A DNA stretch of 64,000 nt from JABGQS01 sp963666505 (GCA_963666505.2 CAXXXL010000001.1:1054001-1118000); one strand, 5' to 3'. Counted from the first letter of the stretch, positions 1 to 8,530 are shown. The notes: generated from the letters alone by a model not told the origin. A program made the numbers and translations.

Positions 1-2
1 GT

Positions 3-671
3 GTTGCTGTTGTAATGTGCGCGGCAGTGCTGTTTGGCTGCACAGCCGAACAAGAACAGTCGACAGGGGACGACGTTAGTTTGGATGCTGTTTCAGAAGC
101 GACTGAAGCAAGATACGCCACGAGGGAGATAAGAGGATATGAAGGCGTACGGCTTGACCCTGCAGTTGGCCCGCGTGACAACTCGATAAAAGGCACCCGG
201 TACGTAAAACTTACTCAGTACAGTCTTAAGATAACAGGTCTTGTAGATGAGGAACTTGAACTCAAATATGACGAAGTTTTGGATTTCCCGTCATACGAGC
301 GGCTTATTACTCTGTACTGTGTTGAAGGATGGGACGCTACGATACTGTGGAAAGGCGTAAAGATAACAGACTTAATAGATGCAGCAGGTGTTTCAGACTC
401 TGCAAAAACCGTTATATTCAAAGCGGTTGACGGTTATACGACTTCGCTGCCGATTGCGGAAATAATACAAAAGGACATGCTGCTTGCCTATATGTCAAAC
501 GGGATAGACATCCCTCCCGAGATGGGTTTTCCGTTCATAGTATTGGCAGAAGACAAGCTCGGCTATAAGTGGGCACGCTGGGTAAATGAGATTGAGCTAT
601 CAGACGACCAGGATTACAAAGGTTACTGGGAATCTAATGGATATTCCAACGAAGCAGACGTAAATAGATAA
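3..671 (+). CDS. Molybdopterin-binding (sulfite oxidase/YedY-like) lipoprotein, 5' truncated
   Basis: The reading frame is already open at the window edge, so the true start lies upstream. The first visible residues are hydrophobic and end in a lipobox (LFGC), which suggests an exported lipoprotein. The body matches the oxidoreductase molybdopterin-binding fold: a candidate Mo-ligating cysteine lies in LYCVEGW, and the C-terminal GYWESNGYSN-type signature is typical of YedY/sulfite-oxidase catalytic domains. About 222 residues are visible, close to the size of a stand-alone domain, so little is missing. Substrate unknown. A lipoprotein signal is unusual because cofactor-loaded molybdoproteins normally need the Tat route; a twin-arginine motif, if present, would lie outside the window. 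Confidence 0.8.
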   Translation, partial: VAVVMCAAVLFGCTAEQEQSTGDDVSLDAVSEATEARYATREIRGYEGVRLDPAVGPRDNSIKGTRYVKLTQYSLKITGLVDEELELKYDEVLDFPSYERLITLYCVEGWDATILWKGVKITDLIDAAGVSDSAKTVIFKAVDGYTTSLPIAEIIQKDMLLAYMSNGIDIPPEMGFPFIVLAEDKLGYKWARWVNEIELSDDQDYKGYWESNGYSNEADVNR

Positions 672-705
672 AAATTGTAACAAACAAAGAATGGAGACAC
701 TTTTT

Positions 706-1405
706 ATGAGCAATGTTATTGTGATCACCGGAGGAACAAGCGGTTACGGCAAAGCAGCAGCACAGAAATTTGCAGCCAAAGGCGAGAAGGTAGTTGTTGT
801 CAGCAGAAACAAGCAGAGCCTGCAGCAGACCAGTGATGAGCTTGGAGTCGATGCATTTTCTGCTGACGTTACAAAAACGCAGGACTGGAACGCTCTTTTT
901 GATTATGTGATTGAAAAATACGGAAGAGTAGACCTGCTCATTAACAACGCAGGCGCAGCTATAACGGTAAGCCCGCTAGATAAACAGTCATTCGAGCAGA
1001 TCGATAAGTGCGTCGATCTTAACCTCAAGGGAGCTATATACGGCTGCAGGGTGTTCATGCCATTGTTCAAAAAGCAGAAGGGCGGCACTGTTATGAACGT
1101 TTCCAGCATCTGTGCTGAACAGTCATGGCCGGGCTACAGCGTATACGCTGCAGCAAAAGCCGGCATGGTCAGCTTTACGAAGTCCATGATAGTAGAGCTT
1201 CAGCCGCATGGTGTGCGTGTGTCCTGCCTTATACCTGCAGGGCGAGACCAACTTCTGCAAGAACTCTAATATAAACAAAGGCGGCTTCAAAATGCAGGCA
1301 GAAGACTTCGCACAGGTTATATACGACACTTTTTATCTGCCAAAACATATAGTAGTACCGGAAGTGACCGTGTGGGGGATAGACCAGCTAATTGTCCCGC
1401 TGTAA
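706..1405 (+). pseudogene. Short-chain dehydrogenase/reductase, frameshifted
   Basis: Rossmann SDR family: the TGGTSGYG cofactor loop, the LINNAG motif and the catalytic YxxxK (YSVYAAAK) are all intact in the first frame. Start chosen at 706 because GGAGA at 693-697 sits eight bases before this ATG. Near 1242 the frame is lost: the first frame ends at 1269, while the expected C-terminal part (ETNFCKNSN onward, ending at 1405) continues in the next frame. Restoring two bases at the junction would give a normal P-x-G-V-E-T-N-F SDR motif, so a two-base deletion (or a sequencing error) is the simplest reading. The catalytic residues lie before the break, but the truncated product lacks the C-terminal end of the fold. 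Substrate not predictable. Confidence 0.75.
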
Positions 1406-1406
1406 T

Positions 1407-2087
1407 TTATTTATCATGCGTAAAGCTGCTGTCCCCAGTGATGGGTATTTCTTTGCCGAGATACTTTGGCTCTGGTTTTAATATGTTTACGTAAATCAAA
1501 TCCTTAACACGGGCAAAGCTTTCTCGAAGTGAATCAAAATCTGCGTAAAGGTAGCGTCTCGGGTCAGAGTTTACTCCCTGTGTACTAAGCCCCATCCGGT
1601 TTGCGATGTATACTGCTCTGGAGATATGAAACTTCTGAGTTACAATGATAACACTGTCAACGCAGAACACATCTCTTGCCCGGTACAAGCTCTCATACGT
1701 CGAAAACCCGGCGTGGTCAAGGAATATATCTTCCTTCGGCACACCTTTTGAAATGGCATAGCTGAGCATTGCATTCACTTCATCATAATCATTTCTGCCG
1801 TGGTCTCCGCTGAACAGCAGTCGCTCGGCCTTGCCGGCTCTGTATATCTCAATAGCATAATCCACCCTGTCCTGTAAGACGGCGGAAAGCCGCTCATCAG
1901 AATAAACCCGTGAACCCAGCACCAGCACGCATTGCGCTTTTTCAAGCTTATCGATGTTTTTAATGTCATAGATATTGTTCGCAGAGCAGCATATTACGAT
2001 TGAATTGAAAGTTACAAAAATTATGGAAGCTGCAAAAAAAAGAAAAATTAGAATTTTAAAAATTGTTCTTAAAAAAATTCCAGTCAA
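1407..2087 (-). CDS. SanA/YdcF-type DUF218 membrane protein
   Basis: 226 residues with one N-terminal membrane segment (about residues 8-32) followed by a DUF218 domain. Family hallmarks are VLVLGSRV near residue 55, FSGDHG and the ESLYRARD block, plus VIIVTQKFHISRA. Relatives (SanA, YdcF, ElyC) affect envelope integrity and vancomycin exclusion, but their reaction is not established. The start is TTG at 2087, preceded by an AGAGG ribosome site; no ATG nearby gives a complete membrane anchor. It is convergent with the SDR remnant and divergent from the PNPOx-ferredoxin gene. Confidence 0.8.
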   Translation of the reverse strand: MTGIFLRTIFKILIFLFFAASIIFVTFNSIVICCSANNIYDIKNIDKLEKAQCVLVLGSRVYSDERLSAVLQDRVDYAIEIYRAGKAERLLFSGDHGRNDYDEVNAMLSYAISKGVPKEDIFLDHAGFSTYESLYRARDVFCVDSVIIVTQKFHISRAVYIANRMGLSTQGVNSDPRRYLYADFDSLRESFARVKDLIYVNILKPEPKYLGKEIPITGDSSFTHDK

Positions 2088-2161
2088 GATGTTGCCTCTT
2101 TCTCCACCTTTTAATAAGATATATTATTTTATATAAAAAGGATGTAATTTGGCTCATTTAG

Positions 2162-2189
2162 TTGACAACGACGGCAAAAGTTATAGAAT
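2162..2189 (+). promoter_or_regulatory. Promoter of the PNPOx-ferredoxin/ABC operon
   Basis: TTGACA at 2162-2167 and TAGAAT at 2184-2189 with a 16-base spacer, about 40 bases upstream of the first gene of the operon. Confidence 0.6.
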
Positions 2190-2229
2190 AGTAATGTAAA
2201 ACATTTGGGAAATGACATACGGGGTTTTT

Positions 2230-2847
2230 ATGAAAGAACTGGATTTATTAAGGAAATTAAAATCTGTAGCGTTTGCCACACTTGAAAACGGCATGCCTTC
2301 CGTAAGGATAGCGGACGTTATGCTCATAGAAGAAGACAAGATATATTTTCTAACGGACAGAGGCAAATCGTTCTATCGCCAACTGATGGAAAACAAGAAT
2401 GTTGCTCTCGTGGGCATGGATGAGAACTATGTCTCGGTCAGGGTGAGCGGGAAAGCTGTTCTGGCCGACTGTACATATATTGACAAGATATTTGAAGAAA
2501 ATCCGTCACTTGGCGATATCTATGCTCCCAACACCAGAGACATACTTGAAGCTTTCTGTATATGCGAAGGTATCGGTGAGATATTCGACCTTTCAGACAC
2601 GCATCCCAAGCGCACAAGATTTGCATTCGGCGGTGCTGAACAAATAGAGCCGGGATATAGCATAAATAACGATGCATGTATAAAATGCAGGGTATGTGTG
2701 GTAAGCTGCCCTGTAGGCGCTATAATTGAAAAGGATGAAAGATTAGTGATAGACAGCGCTTCTTGTCTGGAGTGCGGACGCTGTTTCGAATTCTGCCCTG
2801 TAGAAGCGATTGAGAAGCCAAGTAAATTTTTATTGGAGGAATCATGA
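2230..2847 (+). CDS. PNPOx-fold flavin-type protein fused to 2x[4Fe-4S] ferredoxin
   Basis: The N-terminal ~130 residues resemble the pyridoxamine-phosphate-oxidase-like split barrel, which usually binds FMN (VAFATLENGMPSVR, YFLTDRGKSFYRQL). The C-terminal ~60 residues hold two ferredoxin motifs, CxxCxxxC-SCP (CIKCRVCVVSCP) and CLECGRCFEFCP, each able to bind a 4Fe-4S cluster. A small flavin/iron-sulfur electron-transfer protein is the likely role; the partner is unknown. Start 2230 aligns with the family N-terminus; an in-frame ATG at 2212 would add six residues. Its stop overlaps the ATG of the following binding protein (ATGA), so the gene is translationally coupled to an amino-acid transporter, an odd pairing. 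Confidence 0.75.
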   Translation: MKELDLLRKLKSVAFATLENGMPSVRIADVMLIEEDKIYFLTDRGKSFYRQLMENKNVALVGMDENYVSVRVSGKAVLADCTYIDKIFEENPSLGDIYAPNTRDILEAFCICEGIGEIFDLSDTHPKRTRFAFGGAEQIEPGYSINNDACIKCRVCVVSCPVGAIIEKDERLVIDSASCLECGRCFEFCPVEAIEKPSKFLLEES

Positions 2848-3749
2848 AAAAAGTATTAATACTTATGTTGGCATTAGTATTGTTTACAGCCTTAACTGGG
2901 TGCAGCACACAAAAAGGTGATTGGGTACAGACAAGTGAAACACAAATGGGGGATCTAACAGTCAAAGAATTTCAGAACACTCAAGAGGATTCATTGACAG
3001 TAGAAGAAGGAGTGCTGCGTGTTGGTATGGATCTTCAGTACCCGCCTTTCGAAACGTTTGACGATTCGGGTGACCCGACCGGCATAAGCGTAGACGTTGC
3101 CCAGGCTCTTGCAGACAAGCTGGAGCTCGAGCTCGAAGTTGTAAACATGGACTTTTCAACGCTGATACCTGCTCTTGAGACGGGTGATATCGATATAGTG
3201 ATAGCTTCTATGTCCATAACGCAGGAACGTGAGGAAAAAGTTGATTTTACCGCTCCATATTTCTATTTCAAGATAATAGGTCTTATGAATAAAAATTACG
3301 CAGATGTTAATTCTCTAGATGACGAATCAACTGCGGATGACCTTTGGGCTATTAAAGATACAAGATTCATCGGTCTTGCTGGCCAGATTTCCGTTTCAAT
3401 ACCTGAGGAGCACGGCTTTAATGTGCAGATGTCGGTAGACAAGTCGGCCGCAATAACAGAGATTGTCAACGGCGAAGCTGACATACTCGTAATAAGCCCG
3501 GAAGTCGTGGTAGGCGCACACAACGCTAATCCCAATTCAACGGCTGTGTTCTGGACGTCGCTGGACGTCAGCCCGATAGGCATGGCGGTAGACGAAGGCA
3601 ATAAAGAGCTTCTCGAACTTGCGGACGAGTTCATAGCGCTGATGGATTCTGAAGGCGGTGTATACGACCAGTTAAGAGATAAGTATTCGGAGCCGCTCAA
3701 AGAGCTCTACGGAGACGCTGTTACGATGGATTTCTATATCTATGAATGA
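2844..3749 (+). CDS. Polar amino-acid ABC transporter substrate-binding lipoprotein
   Basis: 301 residues with a lipoprotein signal ending in LTGC near residue 20, then a periplasmic-binding-protein fold type II. LRVGMDLQYPPFETFDDSG and GISVDVAQALADKL are the classic start of the His/Gln/Arg family, and SITQEREEKVDFTAPYF is the conserved hinge region. It would capture an amino acid or a related small amine and deliver it to the permease encoded next. It overlaps the upstream gene by four bases and the downstream permease by eight, which indicates a single tightly coupled operon. The specific ligand cannot be read from sequence. Confidence 0.88.
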   Translation: MKKVLILMLALVLFTALTGCSTQKGDWVQTSETQMGDLTVKEFQNTQEDSLTVEEGVLRVGMDLQYPPFETFDDSGDPTGISVDVAQALADKLELELEVVNMDFSTLIPALETGDIDIVIASMSITQEREEKVDFTAPYFYFKIIGLMNKNYADVNSLDDESTADDLWAIKDTRFIGLAGQISVSIPEEHGFNVQMSVDKSAAITEIVNGEADILVISPEVVVGAHNANPNSTAVFWTSLDVSPIGMAVDEGNKELLELADEFIALMDSEGGVYDQLRDKYSEPLKELYGDAVTMDFYIYE

Positions 3750-4500
3750 TAAAAGCGCAAAGACAAGAATATTTAACATGCTGCAGTTCTTCGGAGCTGC
3801 GCTTGTTTATATAGCGCTTATAGTTTTCGTAACGCTAAGGATGGCTCAGGATAACTTCAGCTTCAGCCGCATCTTCGAATATTCGTGGCTGCTAAAAGAA
3901 GGAATATTGAATACGCTTATACTAAGCGGATATTCACTTTTGTTCGGGCTGATACTTGGCTTTTTTCTCTATCTTGGCAGAGAGAGCAATGTGTACTTTG
4001 TCAAAAGTCTTGCAAACATATTCATTGAAGTTATGATGGGAACTCCGCTTTTAGTATTAGTTTTCATCGCAGCATATTTTATAGGACCAGCGTTTGGTTA
4101 TAGGGACGATTATGTTCTGGGGATCATCTCGATAACTGTATATATAGGCCCGTATATGGCGAACATGTTCAAAAGTTCTATAAACAGCATAGATAAAGCT
4201 CAGTTTGTCGTGATGGATCTCTATGGTTTTTCGGCTTATAAGAGATACAGATACATAATACTGCCACAGATTTTCCGTCGCATGCTGCCCACTCTTATGA
4301 ACAACTTTACTTATGCAATTAAAGGCAGTTCATTATTATATGTGGTCGCAGTAACCGAGATTGCTTACTCAATTAAGCTCATTCAGTCAAAGAACTTTGC
4401 TTACACCGAAGGCTATCTGCTGCTTTGGTTTGCCTATCTTGCAATTACGCTCCCGCTGACTCTCATATCAAAAACACTTGAGAGGCGGTACAACATATGA
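3742..4500 (+). CDS. Amino-acid ABC transporter permease (HisM/GlnP type)
   Basis: 252 residues with about five membrane segments. TLILSGYSLLFGLILG begins the His/Glu/Gln/Arg/opine permease domain, and the region FSAYKRYRYIILPQIFRRMLP is the EAA-type cytoplasmic loop that docks to the ATPase. One permease gene only, so it probably works as a homodimer. The first ~30 residues include an extra hydrophobic segment before the usual domain. It starts eight bases inside the binding-protein gene, and its own stop overlaps the ATPase start (ATGA). Confidence 0.88.
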   Translation: MNDKSAKTRIFNMLQFFGAALVYIALIVFVTLRMAQDNFSFSRIFEYSWLLKEGILNTLILSGYSLLFGLILGFFLYLGRESNVYFVKSLANIFIEVMMGTPLLVLVFIAAYFIGPAFGYRDDYVLGIISITVYIGPYMANMFKSSINSIDKAQFVVMDLYGFSAYKRYRYIILPQIFRRMLPTLMNNFTYAIKGSSLLYVVAVTEIAYSIKLIQSKNFAYTEGYLLLWFAYLAITLPLTLISKTLERRYNI

Positions 4501-5216
4501 AACTGAAAATAAGCGGCGTCGTGAAAGACTACGACAAGCGTGTGCTGAACGATATATCTATTGAAATTGAAGAACGCTCGGCTTTTGCTGTAATCGGTCC
4601 TTCCGGCTGTGGTAAATCTACTCTGCTGCGTCTTATCGCCGGCATAGAATTCCCCCAGAAGGGAGAAATCGAGATAAACGGAAAAAAGATAACGCCGGCT
4701 TCTATACAGCAGTACCAGAAGACCATAGGAGTAGTTTTTCAGGATCACAACCTTTTTCCGCATCTTTCACTTGAAAAGAATATTACGATAATTCTCGAAA
4801 AGTTACGCGGCATGAGCAAAAGCGAAGCAGTAAAAAAAGCAGACGCACTTTTAAGCCTGCTCCATCTTTCAGAGCAAAAAAATAAACTCCCGGCAAAGGT
4901 TTCGGGCGGACAAGCACAGCGTGCCTCGATAGCACGTGCGCTTAGCACAGACCCGGAATTACTGCTTCTTGACGAACCTACGGCTTCTCTCGACCCTGTA
5001 CTGACGCACGAAGTTCTGACTGCCATACAAGAGCTTAAATCGCTCGGAAAAGATTTTATATTCGTAACTCACGAGATAGCTTTTGTAAAATCTTTTGCAG
5101 ACTATGTTATATTCATAGACGAAGGGAACATAATAGAGCACGGAGCGGTTAATATACTTGATGAGCCAAAAACGGATAAGCTCCAAGCATTTCTAAAGAA
5201 TGTTACTTATGAATAG
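4497..5216 (+). CDS. Amino-acid ABC transporter ATP-binding protein (GlnQ type)
   Basis: 239 residues with all ABC ATPase motifs: Walker A GPSGCGKST near residue 33, Q-loop VVFQDHNLF, signature VSGGQAQRASIARAL, Walker B LLLLDEPTASLD and the switch histidine in FVTHEIAF. It powers import through the adjacent permease and binding protein. It is the last gene of the 2230-5216 operon. No convincing terminator hairpin is visible before the next promoter at 5245. Confidence 0.9.
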   Translation: MKLKISGVVKDYDKRVLNDISIEIEERSAFAVIGPSGCGKSTLLRLIAGIEFPQKGEIEINGKKITPASIQQYQKTIGVVFQDHNLFPHLSLEKNITIILEKLRGMSKSEAVKKADALLSLLHLSEQKNKLPAKVSGGQAQRASIARALSTDPELLLLDEPTASLDPVLTHEVLTAIQELKSLGKDFIFVTHEIAFVKSFADYVIFIDEGNIIEHGAVNILDEPKTDKLQAFLKNVTYE

Positions 5217-5244
5217 CTTGAGACTGTCCTTGATATATTGATTA

Positions 5245-5253
5245 TGGTATAAT
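5245..5253 (+). promoter_or_regulatory. Extended -10 promoter for the CARDB surface-protein gene
   Basis: TG-G-TATAAT at 5245-5253 is a consensus extended -10 element about 100 bases before the start codon. No good -35 hexamer is present at the matching distance. Confidence 0.45.
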
Positions 5254-5358
5254 ATTTTTAAAAGAAAGCTCTCAACTAATATTTTTAAGTGACAGAAGGA
5301 AAGAAATAATTTAATATGCATTTTAGATGCAAAAATATCAGCAAAGGATAATGTAATT

Positions 5359-6651
5359 ATGAAGATTAAAGTCATTTCAACTTTGCTCGTGCTCACTTTT
5401 TTGTTTTGTTTTATACCTGTATCAGCATCGGCAGCCGGTGTTGCTGTTTCGGCAAGCGTAGATTCCAAAACTGATATTACAGTACCGGACGGAACAACAG
5501 TTAACATTCAAATCGAGATAACAAATAACACAGGCGCACAGATAGTGCTCGAAGAAATTTACTGCGACAGTATATATGAAAACTACAAAGGCCTGGATGT
5601 ATTTATCGCTAACGGAGCATCACTGTATTTTTTCTTTGACTATACCGTTCAGTTCGGAGACAATCTAGATTACAGTTTTCCGGTGATGATAAGGTACAGC
5701 GGCGACCAGCCGGAGTTTTCAAACCAGCTGAACTTTCATGAAGAAGTTACAGTGAATCCGCCTATCGATACAAGGAAAACTTTCACAGTTACGCCAGACA
5801 AAACAACTGTAAACAACGGAGGGCAGGTCAAGTTCAATGTCTATGTAAAGAATACAGGCAACGTAAAATTCCTTGACTTTACCGTGACTCTGAACGGAAC
5901 TGATATAGAAACTTTCGACCTGGATCCCGGGAAAGATAAAAGCTTTGTTTACAAAAAAATATACACTTCGGATACAACCGAGAAATTCGGTTATCATCAC
6001 TTGTATGAAGGGGCGGGAGGCAATATTCCGATTTCAAGCGGAAAAACTGTTGATATCCGAATAACTGTGGCGAAATCCGCAAATGCAGGAATGTCTGTTA
6101 CAGCTTCTGCGAGTGCAGCGGAAATAGAACCAGGCCAGGCAGTGGCAGTTGAGCTGACGGTGAAAAACACAGGCGATGTCGATTTTGTAGATATTAGCAT
6201 CAAAGATAATCTTGGGATGCAGTATGGAGGCTGGGGAAGCCTTGACTCAGGAACGAGTAATGACAAAACAGTAATGCTTAAACTGAACTCTTCATCAAGC
6301 TATAAGTTTACTGTTACTGCAAAAGACAAGAACGGCGGCACATATACTTTTGACTCCAACACCCTAAATATCAAAGTTTCGCCTCAGGAAGAACTTGCGG
6401 AAGAAGAACATACGGAAAAAGAACTTACGGAAGAAGAACTCAGAGAGCTTGAACTTGCAGCAGCGCAGGAGCAGGAGCAGGCAGAGGAAGATGAACAAAA
6501 CCAAAAACCTGAAGACGGGATCAACCTGCTCAACGTGATTTTGATTGCTGCAATAGCATTGCTCATAGGTGCATTGATACCTCTAATAATTATGGCGGCA
6601 AAGAAAAACAAATCTAAGAATAAAAATGATAACAGGTTGGATAAAAAATAA
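5359..6651 (+). CDS. Secreted, membrane-anchored surface protein with CARDB-like repeats
   Basis: 430 residues. A signal peptide (cleavage near SASA, residue 26) is followed by two or three beta-sandwich repeats resembling CARDB/NEW3-type domains: the pattern 'EITNNTGAQ', 'VYVKNTGNVKFLDFTV' and 'LTVKNTGDVDFVDISI' recurs at about 45, 160 and 255. Next come a strongly acidic Glu/Gln-rich stalk (about 345-390), one membrane helix (about 395-417) and a Lys/Asn-rich cytoplasmic tail. This is a type I membrane protein displayed outside the cell. Such repeats usually mediate adhesion or stalk extension; no enzyme domain is seen. Monocistronic, with its own promoter. Confidence 0.65.
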   Translation: MKIKVISTLLVLTFLFCFIPVSASAAGVAVSASVDSKTDITVPDGTTVNIQIEITNNTGAQIVLEEIYCDSIYENYKGLDVFIANGASLYFFFDYTVQFGDNLDYSFPVMIRYSGDQPEFSNQLNFHEEVTVNPPIDTRKTFTVTPDKTTVNNGGQVKFNVYVKNTGNVKFLDFTVTLNGTDIETFDLDPGKDKSFVYKKIYTSDTTEKFGYHHLYEGAGGNIPISSGKTVDIRITVAKSANAGMSVTASASAAEIEPGQAVAVELTVKNTGDVDFVDISIKDNLGMQYGGWGSLDSGTSNDKTVMLKLNSSSSYKFTVTAKDKNGGTYTFDSNTLNIKVSPQEELAEEEHTEKELTEEELRELELAAAQEQEQAEEDEQNQKPEDGINLLNVILIAAIALLIGALIPLIIMAAKKNKSKNKNDNRLDKK

Positions 6652-6665
6652 ATCAATGGTATAAT
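6637..6665 (+). promoter_or_regulatory. Promoter for the small-protein / C_GCAxxG_C_C pair
   Basis: TTGGAT at 6637-6642, a 17-base spacer and TATAAT at 6660-6665 with an upstream TG (extended -10). The elements overlap the end of the preceding gene and lie about 30 bases before the 72-residue ORF. Confidence 0.55.
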
Positions 6666-6692
6666 CAGTAAAACTGATATGGAGGAAAAAAC

Positions 6693-6911
6693 ATGGATAT
6701 CAAAGCGAAGATAGAAGAGATAGTTGAAAAAGTGAAGAGTGATAAGAATTTTGGACAGAAGTTCAAGGAAAATCCTGTTAAAGCTGTTGAATCAGTCTTA
6801 GGAATAGACCTTCCGGACGACCAGATAAACAGCATAATAGACGGCGTAAAATCAAAATTGTCAATTGACAGCGCTTCAGATGCCATAGGGTCAATCAAAA
6901 AACTTTTCTAG
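6693..6911 (+). CDS. Small hypothetical protein (72 aa)
   Basis: A short, highly charged, probably helical soluble protein (DIKAKIEEIVEKVKSDKNFGQKF, then a PDDQINSIIDGVKSKL segment). A strong GGAGG ribosome site stands before the ATG, and a dedicated promoter precedes it. No known catalytic motif. The pattern KFKENPVKAVESVLGIDLPDDQI resembles small uncharacterised Clostridial proteins of the nitrile-hydratase-alpha/NHLP-leader type, whose leaders share 'P..AVE..LGI.LP'. That resemblance is my inference, and no maturation enzyme is adjacent. It is followed after 16 bases by the C_GCAxxG_C_C gene and is probably cotranscribed with it. Confidence 0.6.
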   Translation: MDIKAKIEEIVEKVKSDKNFGQKFKENPVKAVESVLGIDLPDDQINSIIDGVKSKLSIDSASDAIGSIKKLF

Positions 6912-6927
6912 GCAGCAGAGGTAAAAC

Positions 6928-7368
6928 ATGACTGAAAAACAAAAACTAATCAAAAGAGCAGGTGATATGTTCATTGAAGGCTATAACTGCGCACAGTCTA
7001 CAACCGCTCCGTTTAATGACATCGTTGGCGTAGATGAAGATACGCTGATAAAAGCAAGTTGCGCTTTCGGAGGCGGCGTCGCAAGACTGCGAAACGTATG
7101 CGGCGTTGTCAGCGGTATTGCATTTATTTTCGGGCTGAGTAGCCCATGTCTTGATGTTACAGATGAGGACGCTAAAGCTGATATGTATGGAAAAGCACAG
7201 GAGCTGATAAGTAAGTTCACCGCAAAGAACGAGACGGTTATCTGTTCAGAGCTTCTTGACGACTTTGAGAAGAATCCGCCAAAGAGCGAGCCGTACAAAG
7301 ATAACCCCTGTTTAAAGCTAGTCGAAGACGGCGTTGCTCTGCTCTGCGATTATCTGGGAATAGAATAG
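6928..7368 (+). CDS. C_GCAxxG_C_C family redox protein
   Basis: 146 residues matching the C_GCAxxG_C_C family: GYNCAQS near residue 20, then CAFGGGVARLRNVCGVVSG, and later cysteines in ICSEL and NPCLKL. The conserved cysteines suggest redox or metal binding, and relatives often sit beside metal or flavin enzymes. The exact role is unknown. It follows the 72-residue ORF in one transcript and is convergent with the CobW-type GTPase gene (one base between the two stops). Confidence 0.8.
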   Translation: MTEKQKLIKRAGDMFIEGYNCAQSTTAPFNDIVGVDEDTLIKASCAFGGGVARLRNVCGVVSGIAFIFGLSSPCLDVTDEDAKADMYGKAQELISKFTAKNETVICSELLDDFEKNPPKSEPYKDNPCLKLVEDGVALLCDYLGIE

Positions 7369-7369
7369 C

Positions 7370-8314
7370 TTATTCCTCTATATAATCCGGAAGCTCGCCG
7401 GTGTATTGCTCCCAGACTGATGTTACAAGCTCATCGAACTCTGTCTGGTCTTTACCGATTATGACAAGTCCCTGTTTGGCTTTAAGCTCGTCGTCGGCTT
7501 TTTGGATTTGTTTGAATCTGTAATCGTTTTCGACGATATCTACGTGTATCCACCCTTCATCAGTATGAACAAAGCCTTTTATGCGCAGCGCATACTTTGA
7601 TAGTCCTTTTGTAAAAGCTATAATGCTGCTTTTTTTATACACCTTTTTAAGCTTGATGGTGTAAGTAGCAGTCCTATTGCCGGGCGTGTTATAAGATTCT
7701 TCAATTACACCGCTGTTGACTAGATGCTTCTCTATTCCACTTATAGGCACATCTGCCTGCACAGCCCTTTTAATAAAAGCATTAGGATTGAGCGACATGA
7801 TTTCATTTTCGATATCGTCCACAGTTTTTTTATCTGCAAGGTCAGTCTTATTTATAATAACAAAGCTGCTTGAAACTACCTGGTTTACAAGCTGAGGCAG
7901 CATTTTGTAATATTTCAAGAATAGTGTTGCGTCAACGATGCATACTGAACCTAAGTATTCATACCCACGCTGCATGTGCGCAGAGAGCTCTTCCAGTATC
8001 GAGTTCATGGATGAAGGATCGGCAAGCCCTGAATTCTCTATAACAAGTGTGTCAATGTCGAGCTTTTGAAGCTCGATCATGGTTTTTAGGAAGTTGGCTT
8101 TTATGCAGCTGCAAAATATAGAGCCGTTGTTTACCTCTACGTACTCAAGCCCGTTCTTATCAATAGTCCTGCCGTCTATTCCAATCACGCCAAACTCGTT
8201 TAAAAGAACGCCGACCCTGCGGTTGCTCATGTCTGTAAGAAGCCGCCGAAGAAAAGTTGTTTTTCCGGAACCAAGAAAACCGGAGATAATATACAGTTTA
8301 ATTTTATCTTTCAT
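7370..8314 (-). CDS. CobW/P47K-type G3E GTPase (metal chaperone)
   Basis: 314 residues. Walker A GFLGSGKTTF at about 13-22, a short cysteine motif FCSCIK near residue 69 in the position of the usual CxCC metal site, the guanine-specificity motif NKTDL near 155, and a C-terminal CobW_C domain. G3E GTPases insert or deliver metals (Zn, Ni, Co, Fe) to target enzymes using GTP. This gene is divergent from the Se/Mo purine operon, so a role in supplying that operon's metalloenzymes is plausible, though SsnA and HyuA are also metal-dependent. The metal cannot be assigned. Confidence 0.82.
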   Translation of the reverse strand: MKDKIKLYIISGFLGSGKTTFLRRLLTDMSNRRVGVLLNEFGVIGIDGRTIDKNGLEYVEVNNGSIFCSCIKANFLKTMIELQKLDIDTLVIENSGLADPSSMNSILEELSAHMQRGYEYLGSVCIVDATLFLKYYKMLPQLVNQVVSSSFVIINKTDLADKKTVDDIENEIMSLNPNAFIKRAVQADVPISGIEKHLVNSGVIEESYNTPGNRTATYTIKLKKVYKKSSIIAFTKGLSKYALRIKGFVHTDEGWIHVDIVENDYRFKQIQKADDELKAKQGLVIIGKDQTEFDELVTSVWEQYTGELPDYIEE

Positions 8315-8380
8315 TTTTCGCTCCCTTAGATTTGCTTTCTACGATGATATCACAGCAGAAGAGAAAATTAATGTAAATAT

Positions 8381-8495
8381 AGCGCAATAATTGTACAAAT
8401 TTGCTCAATGTGATAAATTATAAAAGAATTAACACAGTCAAAAACTCAACCAAAAAGAAATTTAGATGTTTAAAAAAACTTTGCACTGTGTTAAT
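8381..8495 (+). promoter_or_regulatory. Candidate control region of the purine operon
   Basis: The 216-base gap before ygeY holds an imperfect palindrome centred on TGTACA (8382-8406, GCGCAAT...ATTTGCTC). It also holds a perfect 11-bp inverted repeat, ATTAACACAGT at 8428-8438 and ACTGTGTTAAT at 8485-8495, with a 46-base gap. The pair could be a looping operator or a long-loop RNA hairpin. A TATAAA element at 8419-8424 lacks a well-spaced -35 hexamer. No known riboswitch fold was recognised. Confidence 0.45.
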
Positions 8496-8530
8496 ATGTT
8501 TACATCAAAACAATACGCAAGGGAGACACT

